From Streptomyces sp. 3214.6 (GTDB lineage: Bacteria; Actinomycetota; Actinomycetes; Streptomycetales; Streptomycetaceae), in assembly GCF_900129855.1 (NCBI RefSeq), contig NZ_LT670819.1, positions 8,928,001 through 8,992,000 of the forward strand: 64,000 nucleotides of DNA. The letters run 5' to 3'. A program made the translations under genes and the position numbers. Positions 46,833 through 55,430 of the stretch are shown in pieces; position 1 is the stretch's first letter; every line of letters starts with the position of its first letter. The notes beneath the pieces are model-generated. The model saw only the letters and a list, made by a program, of their open reading frames with translations. It ran no database searches and was not told the origin of the DNA.

Positions 46833-47879
46833 GTGGCAGACCTCGGCGGAAGACGACAGCGGGCGTTCATCGGCTCGTTCACGGCGGCTGGAGGGCCCGG
46901 CATCGTGGCCGCCGCCGTGGACCCGGACAGCGGCGCCCTGACCGTCCTGAGCAGCGTGAACGGCGTCCCCGACCCCTCGTACCTGGCCCTGTCGCCCGCC
47001 GGGGACACGCTGTACGCGGTCAGCGAGACGGCGGACGGCGCGGTGGCCGCCTACCGGGTCGAGGGCGATGTGCCGGAGCCGGCCGGACCGCCCGTGCCCG
47101 TCGGCGGCAGCGGGCCCACGCACCTCAGCGTGTTCGACGGCCATGTCCTTACCGCCAACTACGGTTCCGGCAGCGTCACCGCCGTCCCGGTCCGCCCGGA
47201 CGGCACCCTGGCCCGCGTCGCCTCCGGCGTCCTGCGGCACACCGGCTCGGGCCCGCACACGCGACGCCAGCAGGGCCCGCACGCCCACCAGGTGCAGCCC
47301 GATCCGAGCGGCCGCTGGGTGGTGAGCGTGGACCTGGGCACGGATTCCGTGCGGGTGTGCGCCCTGCGCGACGGCAGCCCCGTCCTGCACCGGGAGCACG
47401 CGCTGCGCCCCGGCTCCGGACCCCGCCACCTGGCCTTCCACCCCAGCGGCGGGTACGCCTACGTCGTCAACGAACTCACTCCGACCGTCACCGTCTGCCG
47501 CTGGGACGCCTCGGACGGCTCGCTGAAACCGCTGGCCGAGGCAGCCGTGCTGCCCGGCGCCCCGGCCGGGGACGCCTACCCCTCGGGGCTCGCCGTCTCG
47601 CCCGACGGCAGGTTCCTCTGGACCGCGACCCGCGGCGAGGACGTGCTCTCCGTGTTCGCGGTCGAGGGCGAGGGGGACGCCCTGCGGCTGGTCGGCACGG
47701 TGCCCTGCGCCGGTGACTGGCCGCGGGCCGTCGCCGTCGACGGCCCGGGCCGCTGCCTCTACGTCGCCAACGAGCGCTCCGGCGACGTCACCTGGTTCAC
47801 CCTGGACCCGGCCACCGGCCTGCCCCGGCGCGGCGGCTCGATCCCCGTCCCGGCCGCGTCCTGCGTGATTCTCGGCTGA
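46833..47879 (+). CDS. Lactonase-family seven-bladed beta-propeller (6-phosphogluconolactonase-like)
   Basis: A 348-residue cytosolic propeller of the Pgl/YbhE type. Repeated blade motifs include GIVAAAVDPDSGALTVLSSV, PSYLALSPAGDTLYAVSE, GPTHLSVFDGHVLTANYGSGSVTAVPV, GPHAHQVQPDPSGRWVVSVDLGTDSV, GPRHLAFHPSGGYAYVVNEL and PSGLAVSPDGRFLWTATRGEDVLSVF. GTG start with GGAGGGG upstream. It may hydrolyse a sugar lactone; a pentose phosphate role is only one option. A DasR-type operator in its promoter hints at an amino-sugar connection. Convergent with the CbiX-like gene across a strong terminator. Confidence 0.88.
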   Translation: MADLGGRRQRAFIGSFTAAGGPGIVAAAVDPDSGALTVLSSVNGVPDPSYLALSPAGDTLYAVSETADGAVAAYRVEGDVPEPAGPPVPVGGSGPTHLSVFDGHVLTANYGSGSVTAVPVRPDGTLARVASGVLRHTGSGPHTRRQQGPHAHQVQPDPSGRWVVSVDLGTDSVRVCALRDGSPVLHREHALRPGSGPRHLAFHPSGGYAYVVNELTPTVTVCRWDASDGSLKPLAEAAVLPGAPAGDAYPSGLAVSPDGRFLWTATRGEDVLSVFAVEGEGDALRLVGTVPCAGDWPRAVAVDGPGRCLYVANERSGDVTWFTLDPATGLPRRGGSIPVPAASCVILG

Positions 47880-47926
47880 GAGCCCCTGTCTCGCGACCCC
47901 GGTCCCGGCCTCGGCAGCCCGCACGA

Positions 47927-47963
47927 CGAAGGGCCCGCTTCTCAGCCGGAAGCGGGCCCTTCG
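47927..47963. terminator. Bidirectional terminator, perfect 14-bp stem
   Basis: CGAAGGGCCCGCTT and AAGCGGGCCCTTCG flank a 9-nt loop between the convergent lactonase and CbiX-like genes. The A/T pairs inside the arms give short T-runs on both strands. Confidence 0.85.
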
Positions 47964-47991
47964 GGTCGTACTGCGTCCTCTAACCGTGGTT

Positions 47992-48915
47992 TCAACGGAC
48001 CGGCGTGCCCTGCGGCTGCGGCGGCGCGATGCCGAGGGCGGTCGTGTACTTGGCCAGCGCGAGCTTGCCGATGGCCGGGTACGGGCCGAGCGCCTCGGCG
48101 GCGGCGCAGCCCGCCTCCTTGGCCGCCTCCTCGATCAGCGTGGCGTCGATCTCCGGGCCGATCAGGTACGGCGCCAGGGCGAGCTGCTGGGATCCGGAGG
48201 AACGCAGCTGCTCGGCGACGGAGGCGATGGAGCCCTCCTGGTCGAGGGCCGCGGCCATCACCGGCACGGCGAGGCGCGCGGCGAGCAGCATGCCGGTGAT
48301 CCCCGCCGCCTGCACGGCCTCCTCGCCGCCCACGGAGGCCAGGATGATGCCGTCCGCGGCCGTCGCCACGGTGAACAGCCGGGCGCGGTCCGCGCGGGCC
48401 AGGCCCGCCTCGGACAGCCGCACGTGCAGCGCCTCGGCGAGCAGCGGGTGCGGGCCGAGCACATCGGTCAGCTCGGCCGCGATCCGGCTCTCCATGACGG
48501 CCTGGCGGACCTGGCGCAGCAGCGAGTTGTCGGGGCCGGCCAGCAGCGGCACGACGACGGCGACGGGGCCGTCGGGCTCCTTGACGTCCAGACCGGCGGC
48601 ACGGGCCTGCTCGAAGCGGGCGGTGCGCTCCTCGGCGGCGTACGTGAGCACGGACTGCAGGGTGGGGAACTCGGTGTCGTCCCCGTCGAGGTAACCGATA
48701 CGCGCGTCCAGGCCGGGAAGCTCGGAGCGAGCGATGCTCACGATCTCCTCGGCGAGGCCGCGGGTGGCGGCGCTCGGCGTACCCGGCACCGCGAGAACGA
48801 GGGCGGGCGCGCCCTCGGGAGCCGCCAGCGGCTCGGGTCGGCGGTGCCGCCCGGGCTGGCGAGGTCGCGGCATTCGTACTGGCAGGCCGGACGCGGGCCC
48901 AGTGGGGGAGCTCAT
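47992..48915 (-). CDS. CbiX/sirohydrochlorin chelatase-like protein with altered metal site
   Basis: A 307-residue two-domain protein of the CbiX fold (ALVLAVPGTPSAATRGLAEEIV; VAVVVPLLAGPDNSLLRQV; LTDVLGPHPLLAEALHVRLSEAGLA; AVPVMAAALDQEGSIASVAEQL; QQLALAPYLIGPEIDATL). Active CbiX/SirB proteins start with a GHGSR-type motif whose His binds the metal; here that site reads AVPGTPS. The HP in the first domain is kept, but the second domain has GPYP. Either the metal site differs or the protein is not a chelatase. An Arg/Pro-rich N-terminal extension precedes the fold; ATG 48873 is an alternative start. Confidence 0.78.
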   Translation of the reverse strand: MSSPTGPASGLPVRMPRPRQPGRHRRPEPLAAPEGAPALVLAVPGTPSAATRGLAEEIVSIARSELPGLDARIGYLDGDDTEFPTLQSVLTYAAEERTARFEQARAAGLDVKEPDGPVAVVVPLLAGPDNSLLRQVRQAVMESRIAAELTDVLGPHPLLAEALHVRLSEAGLARADRARLFTVATAADGIILASVGGEEAVQAAGITGMLLAARLAVPVMAAALDQEGSIASVAEQLRSSGSQQLALAPYLIGPEIDATLIEEAAKEAGCAAAEALGPYPAIGKLALAKYTTALGIAPPQPQGTPVR

Positions 48916-49104
48916 GGCGACGCATGTTACTGGCTTCCTGGGCTCCCCTGTTCGGGGAGGGTGCAGGTGAGCGGTATCCGTCCTGTTTTGTCTGATGAGT
49001 TACGTACGGATCAGAAGTGATCAGCGTGTTTTCCGGGAGACTTGCCCTCGAAGGGGGCAATCCCCGCTTTTGGACCGCGACGTACGTTCTCTACGCCCAC
49101 TGCA

Positions 49105-50094
49105 CTACGGATGGTGCACCACCGAGAGCAGTGTCTCCTCGGCCGGCAGCGTGAGCGTGCCCGTCGCCAGTGCGGTGGCGATGCGCACGCCGCCGTCCAG
49201 CGGATCGCCCTCGGCGGGCACCCGCCGGGCGTGCGGCAGCTGTCTCGCCAATTCGTCCTCCAGGGGGACGAGAAGGGGATCGCCCAGGTTGAACAGGCCC
49301 CCGGTGAGGGCGATCCGGGGCGCTCCGCCGGGCGGGCAGACGGCGGCGGCCGACGCGGCCATGTGCCGGGCCGCCGCCCGCAGGATGCCGGTGGCGACCG
49401 GGTCGTCCTCGGCGCAACCGGCCACGTCCGGTGCGAAGGAGGCGAGGACGGCGGGGCGGTCCTGGCGCGGGTAGAGCAGCCCGGGCAGTGCGGGCATCGG
49501 CCCGAACCGCTTCTCGGCACGGGCCAGGAGCGGTGCGGATCCGCCCGGACGCCCGTCGTACGCACGCAATGCGGCTTCCAGCCCGGCCCGGCCGATCCAG
49601 GCGCCGCTCCCGCAGTCGCCCAGCAGATGACCCCAGCCGTCCGCCCGCTGCCAGGCCGTCAGATCCGTACCGACCGCGATCAGACCCGTGCCCGCGGCCA
49701 CCACGGCTCCCGGCCGTGCCCCGAGCGCGCCGACGTAGGCGGTGACGGCATCGGCGACGAGCGCGGTCCTGCGGACCCCGAACTCCCGCGCCAGCGCGCC
49801 CGGAAGCTCGGCGCGCAGGGCGTCGCCCAACGTGCTGAGCCCGGCCGCTCCCACGACGGCCGTGGTCGGCGACGGGGCGCCGGTCTCGTCCCTCAACGCC
49901 CGGACCAGAGGCGTCAGTCGCGCCATCAGGTGACCCGCGTCGATGCCCCGTGCACCGGTGCGCACGGGCAGGTCGGACGAACACCGGCCCAGGATCTCCT
50001 GCCCGGCGACTCCCAGCGCGACCCGCAGCCCCGAACCGCCCGAATCCACGGCGAGGATGCCGGTGCCGTCGCCGTGACCGGCGTCGGCGGTCAC
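49105..50094 (-). CDS. BadF/BadG-type ATPase, N-acetylglucosamine kinase-like
   Basis: A 329-residue ASKHA-fold kinase. Phosphate-1 motif ILAVDSGGSGLRVALG, adenosine/hinge strands (VVAAGTGLIAVGTDL), WGHLLGDCGSGAWIG (conserved in GlcNAc/glucosamine kinases of this family) and APRIALTGGLFNLGD. It probably phosphorylates an amino sugar such as N-acetylglucosamine or glucosamine. The GTG start overlaps the stop of the uracil-DNA glycosylase gene by four bases (GTGA), so the two are co-translated. A DasR-like site lies 3.3 kb away upstream of the lactonase, not directly before this gene. Confidence 0.85.
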   Translation of the reverse strand: MTADAGHGDGTGILAVDSGGSGLRVALGVAGQEILGRCSSDLPVRTGARGIDAGHLMARLTPLVRALRDETGAPSPTTAVVGAAGLSTLGDALRAELPGALAREFGVRRTALVADAVTAYVGALGARPGAVVAAGTGLIAVGTDLTAWQRADGWGHLLGDCGSGAWIGRAGLEAALRAYDGRPGGSAPLLARAEKRFGPMPALPGLLYPRQDRPAVLASFAPDVAGCAEDDPVATGILRAAARHMAASAAAVCPPGGAPRIALTGGLFNLGDPLLVPLEDELARQLPHARRVPAEGDPLDGGVRIATALATGTLTLPAEETLLSVVHHP

Positions 50095-50768
50095 GGCAGG
50101 CGCCAGTCCACCGGCTGACCTCCCTGCCGGACCAACAGGTCGTTGGCCCTGCTGAACGGCCGTGAGCCGAAGAAACCGCGGTCGGCCGACATGGGGGAGG
50201 GGTGCGCGGACTCCACCGACGGCAGATCCCCCAGCAGCGGACGCAGGTTGCGGGCGTCACGGCCCCACAGGATGGAGACCAAGGGCTTGCCGCGCGCCGC
50301 CAGCGCCCGTATCGCCTGCTCGGTGACCTCCTCCCAGCCCTTGCCGCGGTGCGCGGCCGGCTTGCGCGGCGCCGTGGTGAGCGCCCTGTTCAGCAGCAGC
50401 ACCCCCTGCTGCGTCCACGGCGTCAGGTCGCCGTTGGACGGCTGGGGCAGGCCCAGGTCGGTGTTCAGCTCCCGGTAGATGTTGATCAGGCTGCCGGGCA
50501 GCGGGCGGACCTCCGCAGCGACCGAGAACGACAGTCCCACCGCATGCCCGGGCGTCGGGTACGGGTCCTGTCCGACGATCAGGACGCGGACGTCCTCGAA
50601 GGGTTGCTGGAAGGCCCGCAGGACGTTCTGCCCGGCCGGGAGGTAGGTACGTCCCGAGGCGATCTCCGTGCGCAGGAAGTCGCCCATCCCGGCGATCCTT
50701 CCGGCGACGGGTTCGAGGGCCTTCGCCCAGCCCGGTTCGACGATTTCATGCAAGGGTCGTGGTGCCAC
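50091..50768 (-). CDS. ung: Uracil-DNA glycosylase, family 1
   Basis: A 225-residue family-1 UDG, which excises uracil from DNA at the start of base excision repair. Water-activating loop GQDPYPTPGHAVGLSFSV (catalytic Asp68), the uracil-recognition region LLLNRALTT and the leucine/His loop HPSPMSADRGFFGSRPFSRAN are all intact. GTG start. Streptomyces genomes often have two family-1 copies, so this may be a paralogue. Its coupling by GTGA overlap to a sugar-kinase gene is unusual in functional terms but common in compact actinomycete operons. Confidence 0.95.
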   Translation of the reverse strand: MAPRPLHEIVEPGWAKALEPVAGRIAGMGDFLRTEIASGRTYLPAGQNVLRAFQQPFEDVRVLIVGQDPYPTPGHAVGLSFSVAAEVRPLPGSLINIYRELNTDLGLPQPSNGDLTPWTQQGVLLLNRALTTAPRKPAAHRGKGWEEVTEQAIRALAARGKPLVSILWGRDARNLRPLLGDLPSVESAHPSPMSADRGFFGSRPFSRANDLLVRQGGQPVDWRLP

Positions 50769-50849
50769 GGCGTCACCCTACTGCCGTACGCACAACGGTG
50801 ATCAACCAGTGGCCAAGGCTGCCCGGCCGCTTCCGTCGCAGGGCTCCCC

Positions 50850-51935
50850 TCATCCGACCACCGCGGCCCGCACGCACAGGACGTCCGGCAGATGCGAGGC
50901 CAGTTGCCGCCAGCTGTCGCCGTCGTCGGCGGAGGCGAACACCTCGCCGTTGCGGTTGCCGAAGTACACGCCCGCCGGGTCCGCGTCGTCCGTCCGGAGC
51001 GCGTCGCGCAGGACCGTGCCGTAGTGGTCCTCCTGCGGCAGGCCTGCCGTGAGCGGCTCCCAGCTGTTGCCCGCGTCCGCGGTGCGGAAGACCCGGCAGC
51101 GCCGGTCGGCGGGCACCCGGTCCGCGTCGGCGGTGATCGGGAACACGTACGCCGTGTCCCCGCGCGTCGGGTGCGCGGCGACGGCGAAGCCGAAGGTGGA
51201 CGGCAGGCCCGCCCCGATGTCGGTCCACCGCAGGCCCGCGTCGTCACTGCGGTAGACCCCCCAGTGGTTCTGCAGGTAGAGGCGGTCCGGGTTCGACGCG
51301 TCCCTCGCGACCTTGTGCACGCACTGGCCGAACTCCGGGTTCGGATCCGGCAGGAACACCGCGGAGACACCGGAGTTGGAGGGGGCCCAGCTCGCGCCGC
51401 CGTCGGTCGTGCGGAACACCCCGGCCGTGGACACGGCCACCGTCACCGCCCGCGGGTCGCGTTCGTCGGTGAGGACCGTGTGCAGGCCCTCCCCGCCGCC
51501 GCCCGGCACCCACTGCGAGCGCGTCGGGTGCTCCCACAGCGGGCGGACCAGTTCGAAGCTCTCGCCGCGGTCCTCCGAGCGGTACAGCGCGGCCGGTTCC
51601 GTGCCCGCGTACACCACGTCCGGCTCGGCCGCCGCCGGGTGCAGCTGCCACACGCGCTCCAGCGAGGCCTTGGTGTCCTGCGGGAACTTGACGGCGGGTT
51701 TCGCCGGTTCGGTCCACGTACGGCCGAGGTCGTCGGAGTGGAACACCGACGGCCCCCAGTGCGCGCTGTCGCCGCCGGCCAGCAGCCGCGGACGGTCGCC
51801 TCGGGTGTCGATGGCGACCGAGTAGATCGCCTGTGCGTTGAAATAGGGTGATTCGTCGAACTCCCATGCGCCGCCGCGCCGCCGCCCGATGAACAGGCCT
51901 TTGCGTGTGCCCACGGCGAGCAGTACCTCGGTCAT
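50850..51935 (-). CDS. BNR/sialidase-like beta-propeller protein
   Basis: A 361-residue cytoplasmic protein with several Asp-box/BNR repeats: SVFHSDDLGRTWTEPAKP, ALYRSEDRGESFELVRPLW, VFRTTDGGASWAPSN, VYRSDDAGLRWTDIG, VFRTADAGNSWEPL and VFASADDGDSWRQL. N-terminus VLLAVGTRKGLFIGRR is typical of the WD40/YVTN/BNR-like exo-alpha-sialidase-annotated group in actinomycetes. There is no signal peptide and no visible sialidase arginine triad, so enzymatic activity is doubtful. ATG 51935 has GAGGAGAT directly upstream and excludes 22 unconserved residues. Confidence 0.85.
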   Translation of the reverse strand: MTEVLLAVGTRKGLFIGRRRGGAWEFDESPYFNAQAIYSVAIDTRGDRPRLLAGGDSAHWGPSVFHSDDLGRTWTEPAKPAVKFPQDTKASLERVWQLHPAAAEPDVVYAGTEPAALYRSEDRGESFELVRPLWEHPTRSQWVPGGGGEGLHTVLTDERDPRAVTVAVSTAGVFRTTDGGASWAPSNSGVSAVFLPDPNPEFGQCVHKVARDASNPDRLYLQNHWGVYRSDDAGLRWTDIGAGLPSTFGFAVAAHPTRGDTAYVFPITADADRVPADRRCRVFRTADAGNSWEPLTAGLPQEDHYGTVLRDALRTDDADPAGVYFGNRNGEVFASADDGDSWRQLASHLPDVLCVRAAVVG

Positions 51936-52212
51936 GCCGATCTCCTCCGCTGTGTCCTCGACGTCCTTGTCCCAGACACCGGCCAGTCTGCACCCCGCCA
52001 CTGACAGTCACCTCCGGAAACGTCGTCGCCGCAGGTCACAGCATTGGAGGCGGGTTGGGGGCGCATGTCCTCGGCCACTTTCCGACAGGCGTCTGCGCGG
52101 GCGGCGCAGGCGTGGGACCGTCGGGATGAGGGAGTCGTCCTGAGCATCGGGCCCGCCTGCCCCGTATGGGAGGGCGGCTGGGATGTTCATGCTCACGAGG
52201 AGGAAGCCTTCG

Positions 52213-52794
52213 ATGGCGTTCCGTGGTCCGAAGCTGTGGCTGTGGCGCTGGCGGCGCAACCCGCTCAAGCGTCGCGCCGACACGGTGGAGTCCTGGGTCG
52301 TGCTCGGTGTGTGGGGGCTGACCGTCCTCGCCGGGGTGCTGGCGGGGTTGGCGACCGCAGGGTCCGTCGAGCACGGTCTGGCGCGGGAACGCGTCGAGTG
52401 GCGGCCCCTCGTGGGGCGGCTGTCCGAGCAGGCGCCGGGCAAGGCCGCCGCGAGCGGTTCCGCCAGCGGCGATCAGGTGTGGGCGAAGGTGGGCTGGACG
52501 GGGCCGGACGGTTCCGCGCACACGGGCCAGGTCCGGGTCGGCCCCGGCAGCGCCGTCGGCACGCCCGTCACGGTCTGGACGGACCGACAGGGCCGCCTGG
52601 TGACGAAGCCGGCCACCGCCTCCCAGGCCAGACTGCGTGCCTCGCTCGTCGGCGGCTTGGCCGGAGTCGGCACGGCGGCCCTCCCCCTCGCGGGCGGCCG
52701 CTTCGTACGAGGCCGCCTGGAACGCCGCCGCGTGGAACAGTGGGACACCGACTGGGCCCGCTTCGACGCCCTGTGGGGCCGCCCAACAGGCTGA
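52213..52794 (+). CDS. Rv1733c-like two-TM membrane protein
   Basis: A ~193-residue membrane protein. The motif LWLWRWRRNPLKRRADTVESWVVLGVW immediately before the first membrane segment is what I recognise from the Rv1733c family of actinobacteria. A second hydrophobic helix (ASLVGGLAGVGTAALPLA) lies near the C-terminus, with a soluble loop of ~80 residues between them containing TVWTDRQGRLVTKP. ATG 52213 has AGGAGG nine bases upstream; ATG 52183 would add ten residues. Function unknown; the family is dormancy-associated in mycobacteria. Confidence 0.82.
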   Translation: MAFRGPKLWLWRWRRNPLKRRADTVESWVVLGVWGLTVLAGVLAGLATAGSVEHGLARERVEWRPLVGRLSEQAPGKAAASGSASGDQVWAKVGWTGPDGSAHTGQVRVGPGSAVGTPVTVWTDRQGRLVTKPATASQARLRASLVGGLAGVGTAALPLAGGRFVRGRLERRRVEQWDTDWARFDALWGRPTG

Positions 52795-52845
52795 CCGACC
52801 CCGCACTTCGGTTGTTCGCGATGACTCGCAGGTGGGGACGGTCAG
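52791..52845. terminator. Bidirectional hairpin spanning two convergent stops
   Basis: CTGACCGACCCC (52791-52802) pairs with GGGGACGGTCAG (52834-52845) with one mismatch. The stem contains the stop codons of both the Rv1733c-like gene and the acyl-CoA dehydrogenase gene. Confidence 0.55.
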
Positions 52846-54518
52846 TGCGGGACGGAAAGGCTCCGCTCCAGGACGGCGTCGACATCGGCGCCGTCCGGGA
52901 GCGTCCCGAACGCGTGCCCCCAGTCGCCGCCCAACCGGGTCGCGCAGAAGGCGTCGGCCACCGCGGGCGGCGCGTGCCGGACCAGCAGGGAGGCCTGGAG
53001 GGCGAGCGCCATCTGCTCCACCAGACGGCGGGCGCCGGCCTCGGAGCCGGCGGTCAGCAGGCCCTCGAGCCGGACGACCGCCGCGTCCAGCCGGGCGTCC
53101 GCGCCGCGCGCCAGGGCGAGTTCGTCGAAGAAGGCCTGCGCGGTGCCCGGTTCCCGCCTGAGCGCCCGCAGTACGTCGAGGGCGTTGACGTTGCCCGAGC
53201 CCTCCCAGATCGACAGCAGGGGAGCCTCGCGATAGTGGCGGGGCATGCCCGACTCCTCCACGTAGCCGTTGCCGCCCAGGCATTCCAGCGCCTCCGCGGT
53301 GAACGCCGGACCCCGTTTGGTGACCCAGTACTTGCCGACGGCGGTCGCGATCCGCCGGAACGCCGCCTCGCCCGTGTCCCCGCGGATCGCCCGGTCCGCG
53401 GCGCCCGCCAGCCGCAGCGTGAGCGTGGTGGCGGCCTCGGACTCCAGCGCCAGGTCGGCCAGGACGTTGCGCATCAGCGGCTGGTCGACGAGGCGTGCCC
53501 CGAACGCGCTGCGATACCGGACATGATGACCCGCCTCGACGAGCGTCTTGCGCATCAGCGTCGCCGACATCATCACGCAGTCCAGGCGCGTGCAGTTGAC
53601 CATCTCGATGATCGTCTTCACGCCCCGGCCCTCGGGCCCGACCAGCCAGGCCACGGTTCCCTCGAACTCCGGCTCGGAGGAGGCGTTGGAGCGGTTGCCC
53701 AGCTTGTCCTTGAGTCGCTGGATGCGGAAGGTGTTGCGGCTGCCGTCGGGCAGGATCCGCGGCACCAGGAAGCACGACAGCCCCTGCGGAGCCTGCGCCA
53801 GCACCAGGAACACATCGCACATCGGCGCTGACGTGAACCACTTGTGTCCGCGCAGCGTGTACACGCCCGGCTCGGCCGTCGGGGTCGCCGTCGTTGAGTT
53901 CGCGCGGACGTCGGAGCCGCCCTGCTTCTCGGTCATCCCCATGCCGGCGAGCAGTCCGGGCTTCTCCGTCGGCACCCGCAGCTCCGGGTCGTACTCCCGG
54001 CCGGTCAGCAGGGGTTCGTAGACCTTCGCCAGGTCCGGCTGCGCGCGCAGCGCGGGGACGGCCGCGTACGTCATCGACGTCGGACAGCCGTGACCCGCGT
54101 CGGTATGCCCCCACACCAGCCCGCCGGCGGTGCGGGCGACATGGGCGCCGGGCCGGTCGTCCGCCCACGGCGCGCCGGCCAGCCCCGCGGCGACCGCGGC
54201 CCGCATCAGGTGGTGCCAGCCGGGATGGAAGTCGACCTCGTCGACACGGTTGCCGTACCGGTCGTGGGTACGCAGCACCGGCTCGTGGACGTTGGCCTGC
54301 TCGGCCCACTCCTGCGCCTCCGCGCTGCCGGCCCGCAGGCCGAGCCGCCGGACGTCCTCCTCCGCCCATCCGGCGCCCTCCCGGCGCAGCCCCTCCAGCA
54401 GGGCGGTGTCCTCGGAGGCGTCGTACGGCGTCAGCGGCGGGGGCTGGTTGGTGACCTCGTGCGTGGTGTACGTCGGCTGGGGCTGCGAGGGCGCGGGTGT
54501 CGATGCCATGCGCCCCAT
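52842..54518 (-). CDS. Acyl-CoA dehydrogenase, AidB-like
   Basis: A 558-residue FAD-dependent protein of the AidB branch of acyl-CoA dehydrogenases. N-terminal extension TNQPPPLTPYDASEDTALLEGLRREG is diagnostic for AidB-type proteins; FAD-binding and core motifs include GMGMTEKQGGSDVRANST, LRGHKWFTSAPMCDVFLVLAQ, KLGNRSNASSEPEFEGT and ECLGGNGYVEESGMPRHYREAPLLSIWEGSGNV. AidB is linked to protection against alkylating agents or to oxidation of an unidentified acyl-CoA. ATG 54518 follows GGGAAGG with good spacing. It is divergent from a PaaX-family regulator, so its substrate may be an aromatic or acyl-CoA sensed by that regulator. Confidence 0.9.
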   Translation of the reverse strand: MGRMASTPAPSQPQPTYTTHEVTNQPPPLTPYDASEDTALLEGLRREGAGWAEEDVRRLGLRAGSAEAQEWAEQANVHEPVLRTHDRYGNRVDEVDFHPGWHHLMRAAVAAGLAGAPWADDRPGAHVARTAGGLVWGHTDAGHGCPTSMTYAAVPALRAQPDLAKVYEPLLTGREYDPELRVPTEKPGLLAGMGMTEKQGGSDVRANSTTATPTAEPGVYTLRGHKWFTSAPMCDVFLVLAQAPQGLSCFLVPRILPDGSRNTFRIQRLKDKLGNRSNASSEPEFEGTVAWLVGPEGRGVKTIIEMVNCTRLDCVMMSATLMRKTLVEAGHHVRYRSAFGARLVDQPLMRNVLADLALESEAATTLTLRLAGAADRAIRGDTGEAAFRRIATAVGKYWVTKRGPAFTAEALECLGGNGYVEESGMPRHYREAPLLSIWEGSGNVNALDVLRALRREPGTAQAFFDELALARGADARLDAAVVRLEGLLTAGSEAGARRLVEQMALALQASLLVRHAPPAVADAFCATRLGGDWGHAFGTLPDGADVDAVLERSLSVPH

Positions 54519-54563
54519 GTTGCACCTTCCCTGCGGTCGTAGCAATGATGCAACATCGGGGCG
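54511..54563. promoter_or_regulatory. Candidate PaaX-type operator: long inverted repeat in divergent promoter
   Basis: CGCCCCATGTTGCA (54511-54524) is mirrored by TGCAACATCGGGGCG (54549-54563) with a one-base insertion, centred between the divergent aidB-like and paaX-like genes. The left arm covers the aidB-like start codon, so binding would block both promoters. Confidence 0.55.
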
Positions 54564-54581
54564 CCCGTACAGTACGTGCTC

Positions 54582-55325
54582 ATGCGCATGAACGTGTCAG
54601 AGCAGTCCGGTGAGCTCGGCCTGCGGCCGCTGTCCGCGCGGTCGGTCGTGCTGAGCCTGCTGCTGGGCGCGCACCCGCCGGAGCTCCCGGTGAAGGACCT
54701 CGTGCGCGCCGTCGAGCCGTTCGGCGTCGGCGGCTCCACGCTGCGTGCCGCGCTCAGCCGCATGGTGGCCGCCGGTGACCTGCGGCGCACCGACTCTGTC
54801 TACCGGCTCAGCAGCCGCCTGCTGGCCCGTCAGCGCCGGCAGGACGACGCGGTGGCCGCCCGCACGCGCGCGTGGGACGGCGACTGGGAGATGGTGGTGA
54901 TCACGGCCACGGGGCGCGGTCCCGCCGAACGCGCCGACCTGCGCGCCCGGTTGGCCGCGCTGCGCATGGCCGAACTCCGCGAGGGCGTCTGGCTGCGCCC
55001 CGCCAACCTCAGCCGCCCCCTGCCGGACGACCTGACGCCGGTGGCCCAGTCCTACACCGCCCGCCCGGACCGTCCCGCACGCGAACTCGCCGCAGATCTC
55101 TGGCCGTTGGACGCCTGGGCCGCCACCGCGGAAGCCCTGCTCGGCCACATCGCGCAGGCGGACCGCCCCGCCGACCTCCTCGCGGCCTTCGCCACGGTCG
55201 TACGTCATCTGCTCACCGACCCGGTGCTGCCCCCCGAACTCCTCCCGGCCGACTGGCCGGGCACGGCCCTGCGCGCCGCCTACGCGGAGTACCAGGCGGA
55301 GATCACCGGCGCCATGGGGCACTGA
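54582..55325 (+). CDS. PaaX-family transcriptional regulator
   Basis: A 247-residue regulator. N-terminal winged helix (SARSVVLSLLLGAHPPELPVKDLVRAVEPFGVGGSTLRAALSRMVAAGDLRR) is followed by the PaaX effector region (WDGDWEMVVITATGRGPAERADLRARLAALRMAELREGVWLRPANL) and the C-terminal domain (LLPADWPGTALRAAYAEYQAEI). Family members repress phenylacetate-CoA or related acyl-CoA catabolism. ATG 54582 is used; GTG 54576 and ATG 54588 are equally possible and none has a Shine-Dalgarno, which suggests a leaderless transcript. It is divergent from the AidB-like gene, its likely target. Confidence 0.88.
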   Translation: MRMNVSEQSGELGLRPLSARSVVLSLLLGAHPPELPVKDLVRAVEPFGVGGSTLRAALSRMVAAGDLRRTDSVYRLSSRLLARQRRQDDAVAARTRAWDGDWEMVVITATGRGPAERADLRARLAALRMAELREGVWLRPANLSRPLPDDLTPVAQSYTARPDRPARELAADLWPLDAWAATAEALLGHIAQADRPADLLAAFATVVRHLLTDPVLPPELLPADWPGTALRAAYAEYQAEITGAMGH

Positions 55326-55372
55326 CCGGGGGCGCTGACAGGGGGCGCTGACAGGGGGGGGCGCGAACACGG

Positions 55373-55413
55373 CGGCCGTACGAAGCGCCGTGCGGGTGCG
55401 CTTCGTACGGCCG
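55373..55413. terminator. Bidirectional terminator, perfect 15-bp stem
   Basis: CGGCCGTACGAAGCG and CGCTTCGTACGGCCG flank an 11-nt loop between the convergent PaaX and pectate lyase genes. Confidence 0.88.
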
Positions 55414-55430
55414 GGTTCACCGTGGGGGGT

